The translations under genes and the position numbers were made by a program. A stretch of 20,536 bases of DNA, taken from Kiritimatiellia bacterium. GTDB lineage: Bacteria; Verrucomicrobiota; Kiritimatiellia; RFP12; UBA1067. Of the stretch, positions 7,101 to 14,816 are shown one piece after another. The stretch spans positions 1 to 20,536 of the forward strand of contig JAGBZQ010000099.1 in assembly GCA_017628165.1 (NCBI GenBank). Direction: 5' to 3'. The notes under the pieces are model-generated. The model was not told where the DNA came from and did no database searches. It saw only the letters and a program-made list of their open reading frames with translations. Each line of letters starts with the position of its first letter. The stretch's first letter is position 1.

Positions 7101-8053
7101 CAGCCCTCCAGTGATCCCGTCAGCTCGGCAACAGCCTTGAAGCCATGACGCTCGCAGTAATCCACCATCCCGTCATAAACATCTCCAACTGCGCCGGGAT
7201 CTGTAAAAAGAACCGTGCCGAGAGCTACAGCCGTGGCTCCCGCAAGCATAAACTCGATCGCATCCTTCGCCTCATAGACTCCGCCCATCGCAAGAATAGG
7301 CAGCTTCGTGGCCCTATAAGCGTCATAAACCACCTTTACGGCCGCCGGATGGATGCCGCGCCCAGACAGGCCGCCCGTGCGATTTGCAAGCACCGGACGG
7401 CGCTTTTCGATATCAATGACCATCGCCGGGATAGTATTGATCAGCGCGAGCGCATCTGCGCCGCCGTCCTCGCACGCTTTGACATACGGCCTTATATCTG
7501 GAACGTTCGGCGCGAGCTTGACGATAAGCGGCAGCGAAGTTTCCTTTCTGACGGCAGAGACGAGACCATTGAGAACGGCCGGATCCTGCCCAAAAGTATG
7601 ACCGCCCGCCTTTACATTGGGGCAGCTCACGTTGCACTCGATCGCTCCCACGGGAGAGCCGGGATTGGCGGAAGCGTACTCAGAAAGACGCCTTGCCACC
7701 TCTGCATATTCATCTACGCTTCCGCCCCAGATATTCACTATCATCGGCGGCGCCTTGGCACCCGAAACCTCTTCTATGCTCTCGGCGTACCACGGCACGG
7801 TAATCCCGAGAAAATGATCGATGCCCGTCCCCTGAAGTCCTATGGCGTTCACGAGCCCGCCTGGCACTTCGCAATGACGCGGCATGGGGTTGCCCGGCCA
7901 CTTGCCGATGCGAATGCCTTTGGCCGTCACCGCGCCAAGCTTCCTGTAATCCACAAGACCGGCATACTCAGAGCCATAGCCGAACGTCCCGCTTGCGGTC
8001 GTAAGAGGCGCCGCCATCTCAAGGCCGCCCAGATTCACTTTTGTATCGATCAT
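7100..8053 (-). CDS. pyrD: Dihydroorotate dehydrogenase, class 1B catalytic subunit
   Basis: It oxidises dihydroorotate to orotate in pyrimidine synthesis; class 1B enzymes pass electrons via PyrK to NAD+. This 317-aa TIM-barrel protein shows TTASGTFGYG near residue 18, the ECNVSCPN motif with catalytic Cys144, and LINTIPAMVID, ending with the FMN phosphate-binding region GGVYEAKDAIEFMLAGATAV. ATG at 8053 is chosen over an in-frame start 15 nt upstream because GGGAGGA is well placed before it and it forms an ATGA overlap with pyrK. The pyrK-pyrD pairing supports the class 1B call. Confidence 0.96.
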   Translation of the reverse strand: MIDTKVNLGGLEMAAPLTTASGTFGYGSEYAGLVDYRKLGAVTAKGIRIGKWPGNPMPRHCEVPGGLVNAIGLQGTGIDHFLGITVPWYAESIEEVSGAKAPPMIVNIWGGSVDEYAEVARRLSEYASANPGSPVGAIECNVSCPNVKAGGHTFGQDPAVLNGLVSAVRKETSLPLIVKLAPNVPDIRPYVKACEDGGADALALINTIPAMVIDIEKRRPVLANRTGGLSGRGIHPAAVKVVYDAYRATKLPILAMGGVYEAKDAIEFMLAGATAVALGTVLFTDPGAVGDVYDGMVDYCERHGFKAVAELTGSLEG

Positions 8054-8841
8054 TTCGCTTCCTCCCAAACAAGATCCTCAGCGGCGAAAACAGGACCCTC
8101 GATACAGCAACGCGAATTGCCGCGCACCGTCTTCTGTATGCAAGCGTAGCAGGCTCCCACGCCACAGATCATGTGACGATCCATTGAAATCCACCCCTTC
8201 TTCCCAAGCCCCACGGCCTTAATGGCAATCGCCTTTAGCATCGGATCCGGGCCGCAGGCAAAGAACTCAAAGTTCTCGCCACGCTCAAGATGTTTAACAA
8301 TCTGCTCATCAAGCGGGACGGTAACAAGCCCCTTCTCCCCTGCGCTGCCGTCATTCGTGGCAAGATGCACCTCAACGCCAAGCGCCTTGAAATCATCAAT
8401 CGCCAAAAGATCTTCCTTGGTGCGCCCTCCGGCAAAAAGCGCAATGCGCCCTTTGTGGCCGCCTGCGATCATACGCTTGGCAAGAAAGTAAAGTGGAGCC
8501 ACGCCAAATCCGCCGCCCACAAGAAACGCCGCGCCGCCACACTCGACAGGGAAGCCGTGCCCGAGAGGCCCGATAACCTCAAGCGTATCACCGACATTCG
8601 CGGCATTAAGCGCGGCCGTGCCTCGGCCAACTGTCTTGTAAAGAATACTCACTTTCCCGTCCTCGGCGTCAAAGACGGAAAAAGGCCGCCTCAACGCGCT
8701 CGCCTCAAGGGCAGGAACCTTGACATGCACAAATTGCCCGGGAACGAGAATCGGCGCCATTCCAGGAGCATTCACAACCAACAGCCTGTATCCGGCCGAC
8801 AATTCCTCATGCTTGAGGATCTCGCATTTTTCGTTTATCAT
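8050..8841 (-). CDS. pyrK: Dihydroorotate dehydrogenase electron transfer subunit
   Basis: This iron-sulfur flavoprotein links FMN of PyrD to NAD+. The 263-aa protein has the FAD site RRPFSVFD (51-58), the NAD-binding start LVGGGFGVAPL (107-117) and ACGPDPML, and a C-terminal [2Fe-2S] cluster with Cys226, 231, 234 and 246 (pattern C-x4-C-x2-C-x11-C; Cys245 is adjacent). ATG at 8841 is preferred, with GAGAG before it. A TTG 15 nt upstream is possible, but it lies only about 4 nt after the predicted transcription start. It overlaps pyrD by 4 nt, as expected for subunits of one complex. Confidence 0.96.
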   Translation of the reverse strand: MINEKCEILKHEELSAGYRLLVVNAPGMAPILVPGQFVHVKVPALEASALRRPFSVFDAEDGKVSILYKTVGRGTAALNAANVGDTLEVIGPLGHGFPVECGGAAFLVGGGFGVAPLYFLAKRMIAGGHKGRIALFAGGRTKEDLLAIDDFKALGVEVHLATNDGSAGEKGLVTVPLDEQIVKHLERGENFEFFACGPDPMLKAIAIKAVGLGKKGWISMDRHMICGVGACYACIQKTVRGNSRCCIEGPVFAAEDLVWEEAK

Positions 8842-8866
8842 AATTGATTCTCTCAAATTTCCTTGT

Positions 8867-8896
8867 AGGATACCACGGAAAAGCAGCAGCGGTCAA
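8867..8896 (-). promoter_or_regulatory. Promoter of the pyrK-pyrD-lpt-rlu unit
   Basis: TTGACC (8896-8891), an 18-nt spacer and TATCCT (8872-8867) lie in the only sizeable gap before pyrK. The predicted start near 8860 gives a leader of about 19 nt before the chosen ATG. No attenuator or PyrR-type leader fits in this space. Confidence 0.65.
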
Positions 8897-8927
8897 TAGT
8901 AAAGATTACACTCATACTCCTTATGGC

Positions 8928-9650
8928 CTACGAATTCCAAACGGCGCGGGCAAGAGAGATGCACCATACACGCCACGCCCCCGCCATCTTGAGCGCTTTT
9001 GCGCAGCCGGAAAGAGTGGCGCCTGTAGTCTGAATATCGTCAACAAGCAGAATCGTTCTGCCCTTGACAAACTCCGGTCTAATCACAGCAAAGGAATCCT
9101 CCGCATTCTCCCAACGCTCGTCCTCCGAAAGGTTCGCCTGCTTTTTCGGCGCGCCAACGCGCCTTAGCACATCTCCGCGAAAACTACGCCCTATACGCCG
9201 CGCCAGCGCCTGGGCAAGACAAACCGCCGGATTCACCCCGCGATCGATTCTTCGCATGAGCGTGCTGGGCACCGGCAAAACAATATCCGCAAGCGAAACA
9301 TCAATCCGCGATCTTCCGGCCGCCTCCATCCAGTCGGCAAAATCCTCCGTGAGCCACAGCGCCTTTGCGTCCTTGTAGCGCAAAACCGTCTCGCGCATTT
9401 CGCCTGCAAAATCCACCGCCCCTACAGCCACATCAAAAAATGGCGCACGTTCGCGGCACTTTTCACAAACGTATTCGCCTTCATATCCCTCAACGCCTCT
9501 TCCACAAACCTTGCATCCCCCTTCCTGCGACACAAAGGGGATGCTCATCAGGCACTGCGAGCAAAAGAAGCGCCCAGGCCTGTCGACCGCGCCGGCGCAT
9601 AATTCACAGCGGCGCGGCCAGACGGCATCAAGTAGCCTCTCAGCCTTCAA
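8928..9650 (-). CDS. comF: ComF family amidophosphoribosyltransferase-like protein
   Basis: This 240-aa protein has an N-terminal cysteine-rich region with four CxxC-type pairs (C15/C18, C30/C33, C46/C49, C62/C65) and a C-terminal phosphoribosyltransferase fold with the PRPP motif LLVDDIQTTGATL (201-213). ComF members support DNA uptake and processing in naturally competent bacteria but occur widely in non-competent ones, so competence is not implied. It is the last gene of the dnaX unit. The start is TTG at 9650, overlapping the SPFH gene by 11 nt; no in-frame ATG lies between it and the first cysteines. Confidence 0.92.
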   Translation of the reverse strand: MKAERLLDAVWPRRCELCAGAVDRPGRFFCSQCLMSIPFVSQEGGCKVCGRGVEGYEGEYVCEKCRERAPFFDVAVGAVDFAGEMRETVLRYKDAKALWLTEDFADWMEAAGRSRIDVSLADIVLPVPSTLMRRIDRGVNPAVCLAQALARRIGRSFRGDVLRRVGAPKKQANLSEDERWENAEDSFAVIRPEFVKGRTILLVDDIQTTGATLSGCAKALKMAGAWRVWCISLARAVWNS

Positions 9651-10560
9651 CTTTCTTGATTACTGAAGTGCAAGCCTTGAGAACCCCCGCGACATCGGCA
9701 AGATTTGAAGGTATGATCATCGTGTTGTTCGTCTTGGCAAGATGGCCGAACTGCGTAAGATACTGCTGTGCAAGCTGCATATTCACCGACTCCATGCCGC
9801 CTGCGCCGTTAATGGCCTCAGCCACCTTGGAGATGCCGGCCGCCTGCGCTTCCGCCACAAGAAGAATCTCCTGGGCCTGACCCTCAGCCTCGTTGATGCG
9901 GCGAGCCCTCTCGCCCTCGGAAAGCGCTATCGCCTCTTGACGCTCGCCCTCGGCGCGGTTGATCTTGGCCTGACGCTCGCCCTCGGATTCTGCGATCATT
10001 GCGCGCTTCTCACGCTCGGCACGCATCTGCTTCTCCATTGCATCGCGGATTGTGCGCGGAGGCGTGATGTTCTTGATCTCGTAGCGCGTGACCTTGATGC
10101 CCCATGGATCGGAGGCCTTGTCCACCGCAGCCACAACCGCGGCGTTGATTGCGGAACGCTCCTCGAACGAACGGTCGAGATCAAGCTTGCCCATTTCGGA
10201 GCGCATCGTCGTCTGCGCAAGCTGCGTAGTCGCAAAAAGGTAATTGGAAATTCCGTAAGAAGCCTTGGCCGCATCCATTACCTGAAGATAAAGAATGCCG
10301 TCCACGGAAACGGCGATGTTGTCCTTTGTGATGCACTCCTGCGGAGGAACGTCAATCGCCTGCTCCTTGAGGATATGGCGGTAGGCGATTCTGTCGAGGA
10401 ACGGGACGAGGATGTGAAATCCCGCGTCGAGCGTGCAGCGGTATTTGCCGAGACGCTCAACGATATACGCATAACGCTGCGGCACAACAACGGCGGTTTT
10501 TATGATCGCCACCAGAACGATGAAGGCAATAATTGCCACGAATACGAGACCTGGACCCAT
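9640..10560 (-). CDS. SPFH/stomatin-family (paraslipin, QmcA-like) membrane protein
   Basis: This 306-aa protein has one N-terminal membrane helix (about 4-24), an SPFH/band-7 domain (VVVPQRYAYIVERLGKY to about 190) and a charged helical region with SEGER repeats (AESEGERQAK, AEGERQEAI, SEGERARRI, AEGQAQEI). Paraslipins oligomerise into membrane microdomain cages and usually pair with an NfeD protein, as here, where the NfeD-like gene is 29 nt upstream. In partner systems they modulate membrane proteases and fluidity. AAGGAGG precedes ATG. Confidence 0.94.
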   Translation of the reverse strand: MGPGLVFVAIIAFIVLVAIIKTAVVVPQRYAYIVERLGKYRCTLDAGFHILVPFLDRIAYRHILKEQAIDVPPQECITKDNIAVSVDGILYLQVMDAAKASYGISNYLFATTQLAQTTMRSEMGKLDLDRSFEERSAINAAVVAAVDKASDPWGIKVTRYEIKNITPPRTIRDAMEKQMRAEREKRAMIAESEGERQAKINRAEGERQEAIALSEGERARRINEAEGQAQEILLVAEAQAAGISKVAEAINGAGGMESVNMQLAQQYLTQFGHLAKTNNTMIIPSNLADVAGVLKACTSVIKKVEG

Positions 10561-10589
10561 TTTATCCTCCTTGATGTTTTAGTTTGTTG

Positions 10590-11021
10590 TTAAATTTTCT
10601 CTACCACTACAGTAAGATTTTCGCGAGAAACGACGCGCACCTTTTCGCCCGCAGCGATAAATCCAGCCGCTTTTGCCGTCCACTCGGCATCGCGGATTAT
10701 GACGCGCCCGAATGACGGAGGATTTATCTCCTCTGTCACTTCTCCGAGACTTCCGGTCATGTCGTCATCCATGGAGCACGGCTCCTTCTCCACCTTCCCC
10801 ATGAACACCGTCTTGAGGAAACGGCGCAGAAAAACGAGATAGAGAATCGACAGCACGGAAAATGCGGAGAACTGCCATGTCATATTGAACGCCTCTGCGA
10901 AGCAGAAACAGAGAAGCCCCACCGTGGCTGCGGCAAGCCCGAAAAAGAATATCACGAACCCGGGCGAAACGAGCTCAAGAAACATAATTCCCGCGCCTGC
11001 ATAAAGCCAGAACCAACCCAT
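10590..11021 (-). CDS. NfeD-like membrane protein with C-terminal OB fold (short NfeD1b type)
   Basis: This 143-aa protein has three or so hydrophobic segments in the first 80 residues (WFWLYAGAGIMFLELVSPGF opens it) and a soluble beta-rich tail (MTGSLGEVTEEINPPSFGRV, EKVRVVSRENLTVVVEKI) typical of the NfeD OB domain. It lacks the N-terminal ClpP-like protease domain of long NfeD. The neighbouring SPFH gene is the expected partner. AGGGAGG precedes ATG and includes the end of dnaX; the dnaX stop lies only 2 nt before the start. Confidence 0.92.
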   Translation of the reverse strand: MGWFWLYAGAGIMFLELVSPGFVIFFFGLAAATVGLLCFCFAEAFNMTWQFSAFSVLSILYLVFLRRFLKTVFMGKVEKEPCSMDDDMTGSLGEVTEEINPPSFGRVIIRDAEWTAKAAGFIAAGEKVRVVSRENLTVVVEKI

Positions 11022-11023
11022 AA

Positions 11024-12451
11024 TTACCTCCCTTTTATATCTGTAATCATTGCGCCCGGAACGGACGTAAGAACTGCGTTTATCTTGTCGTCGTTCAAAA
11101 TCTGATTGCGCCTCTCTTCGCTCACCGGCTTTGAAGGGCGTTCCTTCGCCGCCGGCTCGGCGGCCTCACGCGCCGCCGACGGGGCTAAATCGCCCCCCGT
11201 CGGCGCATAGGACGGGAGCGCGGGATCGCGCACGGCGGGCGGAGGCGGAGCAATGCGCTGATCGCGCTGCACACCCAGATCGGGAAGCTCCACCTGATTC
11301 CCTTCTGACTTGAGCGCACGTACGGCCTTCATGAGCTCCTCCACGGTGGCCGTCGTGGCGATACGGCTTGCGCGGATAAGAGTCATTTCAATGAGCGTGC
11401 GGACGCTCAGCACGTGGCGAAGACGATCCTCCATATCCGCAAGCTGATCGCAAATCCTGAACACTCTTCCGGGATCCACTCCCTTGGCCTGCTCGGAAAG
11501 CGTTGCAACCTGCTCGGGTGTAGCCTCAAGCGATTTGGATTCGCTTCCGAGCGCCTGCAGGACGACAAGATTTCGAAAATGCTTGAGAAGCTCTCCTGCA
11601 AGGCGACGCATATTCTTGCCGGCGGAATCGAACTTTTCTATCGCCGTCAAGATACCGGCCACATCACCCTTTAAAATCGCGCCTGCAAGATTCTCAAGCT
11701 GCGAACGCGAAACAAGGCCGAATACGCCAAGAGCATCCTCCTCGGTGACCTTATCGCCCGTAAACGCGATGAGCTGATCAAGCGACGAGAGCGCGTCACG
11801 CATCCCGCCCTCCGCTCCGCGAGCGATGGCAAGAAGAGCGTCGTTCTCTACTGAGATGCGCTCCCTGTCGCAGATGTACTTCAGGCGAGAGACGATATCG
11901 TTCGTCTGAATGCGCCTTAAATCGAACCTCTGGCAACGCGAAACGATGGTTGCAAGAACCTTGTCGCCCTCGGTGGTCGCAAAGACAAACCGGACGTGCG
12001 GCGGCGGCTCCTCAAGAGTCTTCAAAAGAGCATTCCATGCCGCGTTCGAAAGCATGTGACATTCGTCGATGATGAAAATCTTGTACGGCGAGGATGACGG
12101 CTTAAACTGCGCCGCGTCGATTATGGGCTTTACATCGTCCACCTTGTTGTGCGAAGCCGCGTCAAGCTCAGTCACATCAAGCGAGCGCCCTCCTGAAATC
12201 TCCATACAGTTAGTGCACATGCCGCACGGCTCAACCCCATTGGGGGAGGTGCAGTTAAGCGCCTTGGCGAAGATACGCGAAAGCGTCGTCTTGCCGATGC
12301 CGCGTGGCCCGATGAAAAGGTATGCGTTAGCGATGCGCTTGGCCTCAATGGCGTGGCGCAACGTTTTTACTACATGCTCCTGCCCCACGACGTCGTCAAA
12401 CGTCATCGGACGATATTTGAGCGGTAATGCCGTATGCAATGATTGTGCCAT
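11024..12451 (-). CDS. dnaX: DNA polymerase III clamp-loader subunit gamma/tau
   Basis: DnaX is the AAA+ motor of the clamp loader. The 475-aa protein shows Walker A GPRGIGKT (48-55), the four-cysteine zinc module (C67, C76, C79, C82), Walker B IFIIDE (125-130), LLKTLEEPPPHVRFVFATTE and the SRC motif (171-173), then the collar domain and a Pro/Ala-rich tail from about 400. It is shorter than the E. coli tau form, and I see no A-rich slippery heptamer for frameshifting. The first codons match DnaX starts (KYRPMTFDDVVGQEHV). There is no Shine-Dalgarno; a TATAAT sits 7 nt before the ATG, suggesting a leaderless mRNA. An 11-bp hairpin lies within the tail-coding region. Confidence 0.97.
   Translation of the reverse strand: MAQSLHTALPLKYRPMTFDDVVGQEHVVKTLRHAIEAKRIANAYLFIGPRGIGKTTLSRIFAKALNCTSPNGVEPCGMCTNCMEISGGRSLDVTELDAASHNKVDDVKPIIDAAQFKPSSSPYKIFIIDECHMLSNAAWNALLKTLEEPPPHVRFVFATTEGDKVLATIVSRCQRFDLRRIQTNDIVSRLKYICDRERISVENDALLAIARGAEGGMRDALSSLDQLIAFTGDKVTEEDALGVFGLVSRSQLENLAGAILKGDVAGILTAIEKFDSAGKNMRRLAGELLKHFRNLVVLQALGSESKSLEATPEQVATLSEQAKGVDPGRVFRICDQLADMEDRLRHVLSVRTLIEMTLIRASRIATTATVEELMKAVRALKSEGNQVELPDLGVQRDQRIAPPPPAVRDPALPSYAPTGGDLAPSAAREAAEPAAKERPSKPVSEERRNQILNDDKINAVLTSVPGAMITDIKGR
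11174..11205. repeat. 11-bp perfect hairpin inside dnaX
   Basis: CGCCGACGGGG (11174-11184) is the exact reverse complement of CCCCGTCGGCG (11195-11205), with a 10-nt loop. In the dnaX mRNA it encodes the Ala/Pro/Gly-rich linker APTGGDLAPSA. No T-run follows on either strand, so it is not a terminator, and no slippery heptamer is visible just upstream. Confidence 0.7.
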
Positions 12452-12458
12452 AGCGGAA

Positions 12459-12487
12459 ATTATACAAAATTATTGCAAAATTGAAAA
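12459..12487 (-). promoter_or_regulatory. dnaX promoter, placing the start at the ATG
   Basis: A perfect TATAAT (12464-12459) is preceded by a 17-nt spacer and a weak TTTTCA -35 (12487-12482). Seven nt separate the -10 from the dnaX ATG, so the transcription start falls at or within about a base of the initiation codon. The region is AT-rich and lies back to back with the tRNA promoter. Confidence 0.7.
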
Positions 12488-12508
12488 TACAAAATTTAAA
12501 ATTCGCCA

Positions 12509-12537
12509 TTGATTACACAAACAAAAAATGATATACT
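12509..12537 (+). promoter_or_regulatory. Promoter of the tRNA cluster
   Basis: TTGATT (12509-12514), a 17-nt spacer ending in TGA and TATACT (12532-12537) form an extended -10 promoter. Predicted start is near 12544, 15 nt before tRNA-Gly. Confidence 0.75.
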
Positions 12538-12558
12538 TCCCAATGTTCATTTGCCAAT

Positions 12559-12632
12559 GCGGGCGTAGCTCAATGGCAGAGCTCCAGCCTTCCAAGCTGG
12601 CTACGAGGGTTCGATTCCCTTCGCCCGCTCCA
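12559..12632 (+). tRNA. tRNA-Gly (anticodon TCC)
   Basis: A 74-nt cloverleaf: acceptor GCGGGCG/CGCCCGC, D stem GCTC/GAGC, anticodon stem CCAGC/GCTGG with loop CTTCCAA (anticodon TCC, reading GGA/GGG), T arm GAGGG-TTCGATT-CCCTT, then T and an encoded CCA. It is the first of three co-directional tRNA genes. Confidence 0.97.
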
Positions 12633-12641
12633 AAGGCATTA

Positions 12642-12727
12642 GCCAGAGTGGCGTAATGGCAGCCGCAGCAGACTCAAAATCTGCCGTACGCAAGTACGTG
12701 AGGGTTCGAGTCCCTCCTCTGGCACCA
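12642..12727 (+). tRNA. tRNA-Leu (anticodon CAA)
   Basis: An 86-nt type II tRNA: acceptor GCCAGAG/CTCTGGC, anticodon stem GCAGA/TCTGC with loop CTCAAAA (anticodon CAA, reading UUG), a long variable arm folding as CGTAC-GCAA-GTACG, T arm GAGGG-TTCGAGT-CCCTC, then A and an encoded CCA. It begins 9 nt after tRNA-Gly. Confidence 0.97.
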
Positions 12728-12750
12728 TTGAGATAAATGAACAAACGACT

Positions 12751-12840
<90 letters not shown>

Positions 12841-12854
12841 AGCTTCCTTCAAAT

Positions 12855-12880
12855 GTTCTTCACTTGCAAAGTTGAAGAAC
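12855..12880. repeat. Inverted repeat between the convergent tRNA cluster and repeat-protein gene
   Basis: GTTCTTCA (12855-12862) pairs with TGAAGAAC (12873-12880); after one mismatch two more pairs close a GCAA loop. It covers the last codons and stop of the minus-strand gene and lies 14 nt past tRNA-Ser. Neither strand has a T-run after it, so a terminator role is only possible. Confidence 0.4.
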
Positions 12881-13900
12881 CAGAAGCGCAAAAGATGTAC
12901 ACAAAACAGGATCAGACTCCCAAAAGCGGTTGTTATCGTTAAACCAGCTTCCGTCTGGGCGCTGAAGGGAAATTATCTTCCTGGAAAGCTCATCCTTCCA
13001 CTTGTGGCCTCCAACCTCCTCCACACCTGCAGCCGCAAGCGCGCGCGCCATAATGTCGTAAAAATAGTAAAGCCCCTGATTCCCCATGCCGGGGTTTTCA
13101 TCTACACTCCAGTATTTGCTGCAATACTCAAGCGCCTGCCTGACGCGCGGGTCAGCCCTGTCGAGCTTTGCATGACACATCGAAAGAACGGCCGCATACG
13201 TCATCGATCCGTATGCGCGCAAATGAACCTTGCCGTCCTTGCTATCTATGCGCCCAGCATGCGGAGTACGATCGTTGTATGCAGCGCCGCCAGCCTCCGG
13301 ACCGTCTTTCTTCATAAGATTCTCAACGAAAGCTATCGCTTTGTCCCAATCCACATCCACGCGCCTGCCGCCGCGCACTTCCTCCAAAGACGCCGTCCTG
13401 CGCATCGCATCGAGCGCATAACCGGTATTGGAAAGATCGGCATATCTGCGACGAGAAAGCTTGTCATACCCGAAACCGCCAGCCATCGTGTCATCGCCGG
13501 TAAGCTGAGAAGATGCGATATATTCGCGCGCCTTTAACATCGCCTTGACAGGAGCCCTCCCTGATTCGAAAAGCGCACTGAGACATACAGACGTATTGTA
13601 ATTCCCAAGCCCAGAACCGCCGCGCCCCGGCTTAGGAACATAAAAACCGCCGTCATCGCGCTGTGTCGAAAGAACAAATGCCGCCGCCTTGGCAAGAACA
13701 TTGGTGGGCACTCCATCACACTTCGAAAGCGCCCAGAGCGGAAGCGCCGTCAGCGCCGGCATGTGAGGGTCGCTCCAACTGCCGCCTTCGGCCTGCTTCG
13801 ACAAGAGAAACGCCGCGCCCTTCTTAATTGAAAAGTCAACTTCTGCAGCGTGCGCCGCCACAGAAAAGGCCGCCAGGAAAACCGCAACTGTCTTTTTCAT
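12860..13900 (-). CDS. Secreted prenyltransferase/squalene-oxidase-repeat protein
   Basis: This 346-aa protein has a signal peptide (MKKTVAVFLAAFSVAAHA, cleavage likely before AE) and an alpha/alpha-toroid repeat pattern with QW-like turns: EGGSWSDPH (38-46), DDGGFYVPK (82-90), GGFGYD (141-146) and RPDGSWFND near the end. These repeats occur in terpene cyclases and prenyltransferase beta subunits. However, the catalytic DxDD of class II cyclases is not evident; the ADLSNTGYALDAM segment occupies a comparable place, so hopanoid or squalene cyclase activity is unlikely. Similar exported repeat proteins are common in PVC bacteria with unknown roles. ATG at 13900 is chosen because it starts the signal peptide; a TTG lies 9 nt upstream. 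It is last in the lpxA-htpX unit. Confidence 0.85.
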   Translation of the reverse strand: MKKTVAVFLAAFSVAAHAAEVDFSIKKGAAFLLSKQAEGGSWSDPHMPALTALPLWALSKCDGVPTNVLAKAAAFVLSTQRDDGGFYVPKPGRGGSGLGNYNTSVCLSALFESGRAPVKAMLKAREYIASSQLTGDDTMAGGFGYDKLSRRRYADLSNTGYALDAMRRTASLEEVRGGRRVDVDWDKAIAFVENLMKKDGPEAGGAAYNDRTPHAGRIDSKDGKVHLRAYGSMTYAAVLSMCHAKLDRADPRVRQALEYCSKYWSVDENPGMGNQGLYYFYDIMARALAAAGVEEVGGHKWKDELSRKIISLQRPDGSWFNDNNRFWESDPVLCTSFALLVLQLCK

Positions 13901-13909
13901 TTTCAGCAA

Positions 13910-14815
13910 TCAAAGACCAGGGACTATCTGAAGATTCATCAATGCCTCAACGCGCTCGTCTATGGACGGATGAGTGGAAAAAATCGATGACTTCTTGCCG
14001 GTTATTCCAAAAGCCTTGATCGAATCGGGAAGTACACCCGGCTGAAGATTGTCCAGGCGGCGCAACGCCGCCACCATCGAAAAGGGAGAGCCCATAAGAC
14101 GCGCGGCTCCTTCATCTGCCGCGAACTCACGCCTGCGGCTGTACCAAAGAAGGATGATTGAGGCAAGGAAGCCAAAGAAAAGCTGAAACACCTGCACTAT
14201 CATATGATGGAGAAAATATCCTCCGGAGCTCCTGCGGCGCTCGTCCTTCTCACTGATTGCAGAGCGAACCACGTGCGCAAGTATGTGCGAAAAGAAAATA
14301 ACAAAGGTGTTGATGATCCCCTGCGCCAGCGCCATCGTGACCATGTCGCCGTTCGAGACATGAGAAATTTCGTGCGCAAGGACGGCTTTAAGCTCCTCGC
14401 GCGTCATCTGCTCCATGATGCCGGTGGACACCGCCACGAGAGCGGCGTTGCGGCGTGCGCCGGTGGCAAACGCATTTGCCTCGCCAGGATAGACAGCCAC
14501 CTCCGGTGTTTTGATGCCGGCTTTGAGCGCAAGCTCGCGCACGGTATCCACAAGCCAACGCTCAGCATAGCCTTCCGATCCGTCAATCGTACGGCAGCGC
14601 ATCGTCATCTTGACGATCGTCTTGGAAAGGCAAAGCGAAATCAAGGCGCCCGCCATGCCAAAGATGAATGCGAAAATGAAAAGCGCGGAGTATGACCCAT
14701 CCTCGATAATTTCAGAAATATCAAATCCGCACACATGGCAGACAACCGCGGCCACAAGCGTCAGAGTGGCCACGGCAACGACGTTCACCAGAAGAAAAAT
14801 GCCGAGTCTTTTCAT
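13910..14815 (-). CDS. htpX: Membrane zinc metalloprotease HtpX
   Basis: HtpX is an M48-family inner-membrane protease that degrades damaged membrane proteins. The 301-aa protein has two N-terminal membrane helices (about 4-27 and 42-65), the zinc motif HEISH (148-152) with a third ligand Glu230 in RRREFAADEGAARLMG, and two further hydrophobic segments between. The C-terminal STHPSIDERVEAL is also typical. It starts 1 nt after the lpxA stop (TGATATG) with GGAG about 10 nt upstream. All catalytic residues are present. Confidence 0.97.
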   Translation of the reverse strand: MKRLGIFLLVNVVAVATLTLVAAVVCHVCGFDISEIIEDGSYSALFIFAFIFGMAGALISLCLSKTIVKMTMRCRTIDGSEGYAERWLVDTVRELALKAGIKTPEVAVYPGEANAFATGARRNAALVAVSTGIMEQMTREELKAVLAHEISHVSNGDMVTMALAQGIINTFVIFFSHILAHVVRSAISEKDERRRSSGGYFLHHMIVQVFQLFFGFLASIILLWYSRRREFAADEGAARLMGSPFSMVAALRRLDNLQPGVLPDSIKAFGITGKKSSIFSTHPSIDERVEALMNLQIVPGL

Positions 14816-14816
14816 A

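Noticed and set aside
7145..8149. A 334-codon plus-strand frame opposite pyrD
   Set aside because: pyrD in the other strand is unambiguous by motifs; the plus-strand translation is Arg/His-rich with no domain, a shadow of codon bias.
8857..8920. A 20-codon frame between comF and pyrK on the minus strand, with AAGGAG nearby
   Set aside because: The AAGGAG is only 1 nt from the ATG, too close to act, and the frame covers the pyrK promoter.
11024..12451. Programmed frameshift in dnaX of the E. coli type
   Set aside because: I found no A AAA AAG-like heptamer upstream of the internal hairpin; the frame is continuous to the stop.
12855..12880. Bidirectional rho-independent terminator between the tRNA cluster and the repeat-protein gene
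   Set aside because: A stem is present but no T-run follows on either strand; it is listed only as an inverted repeat.
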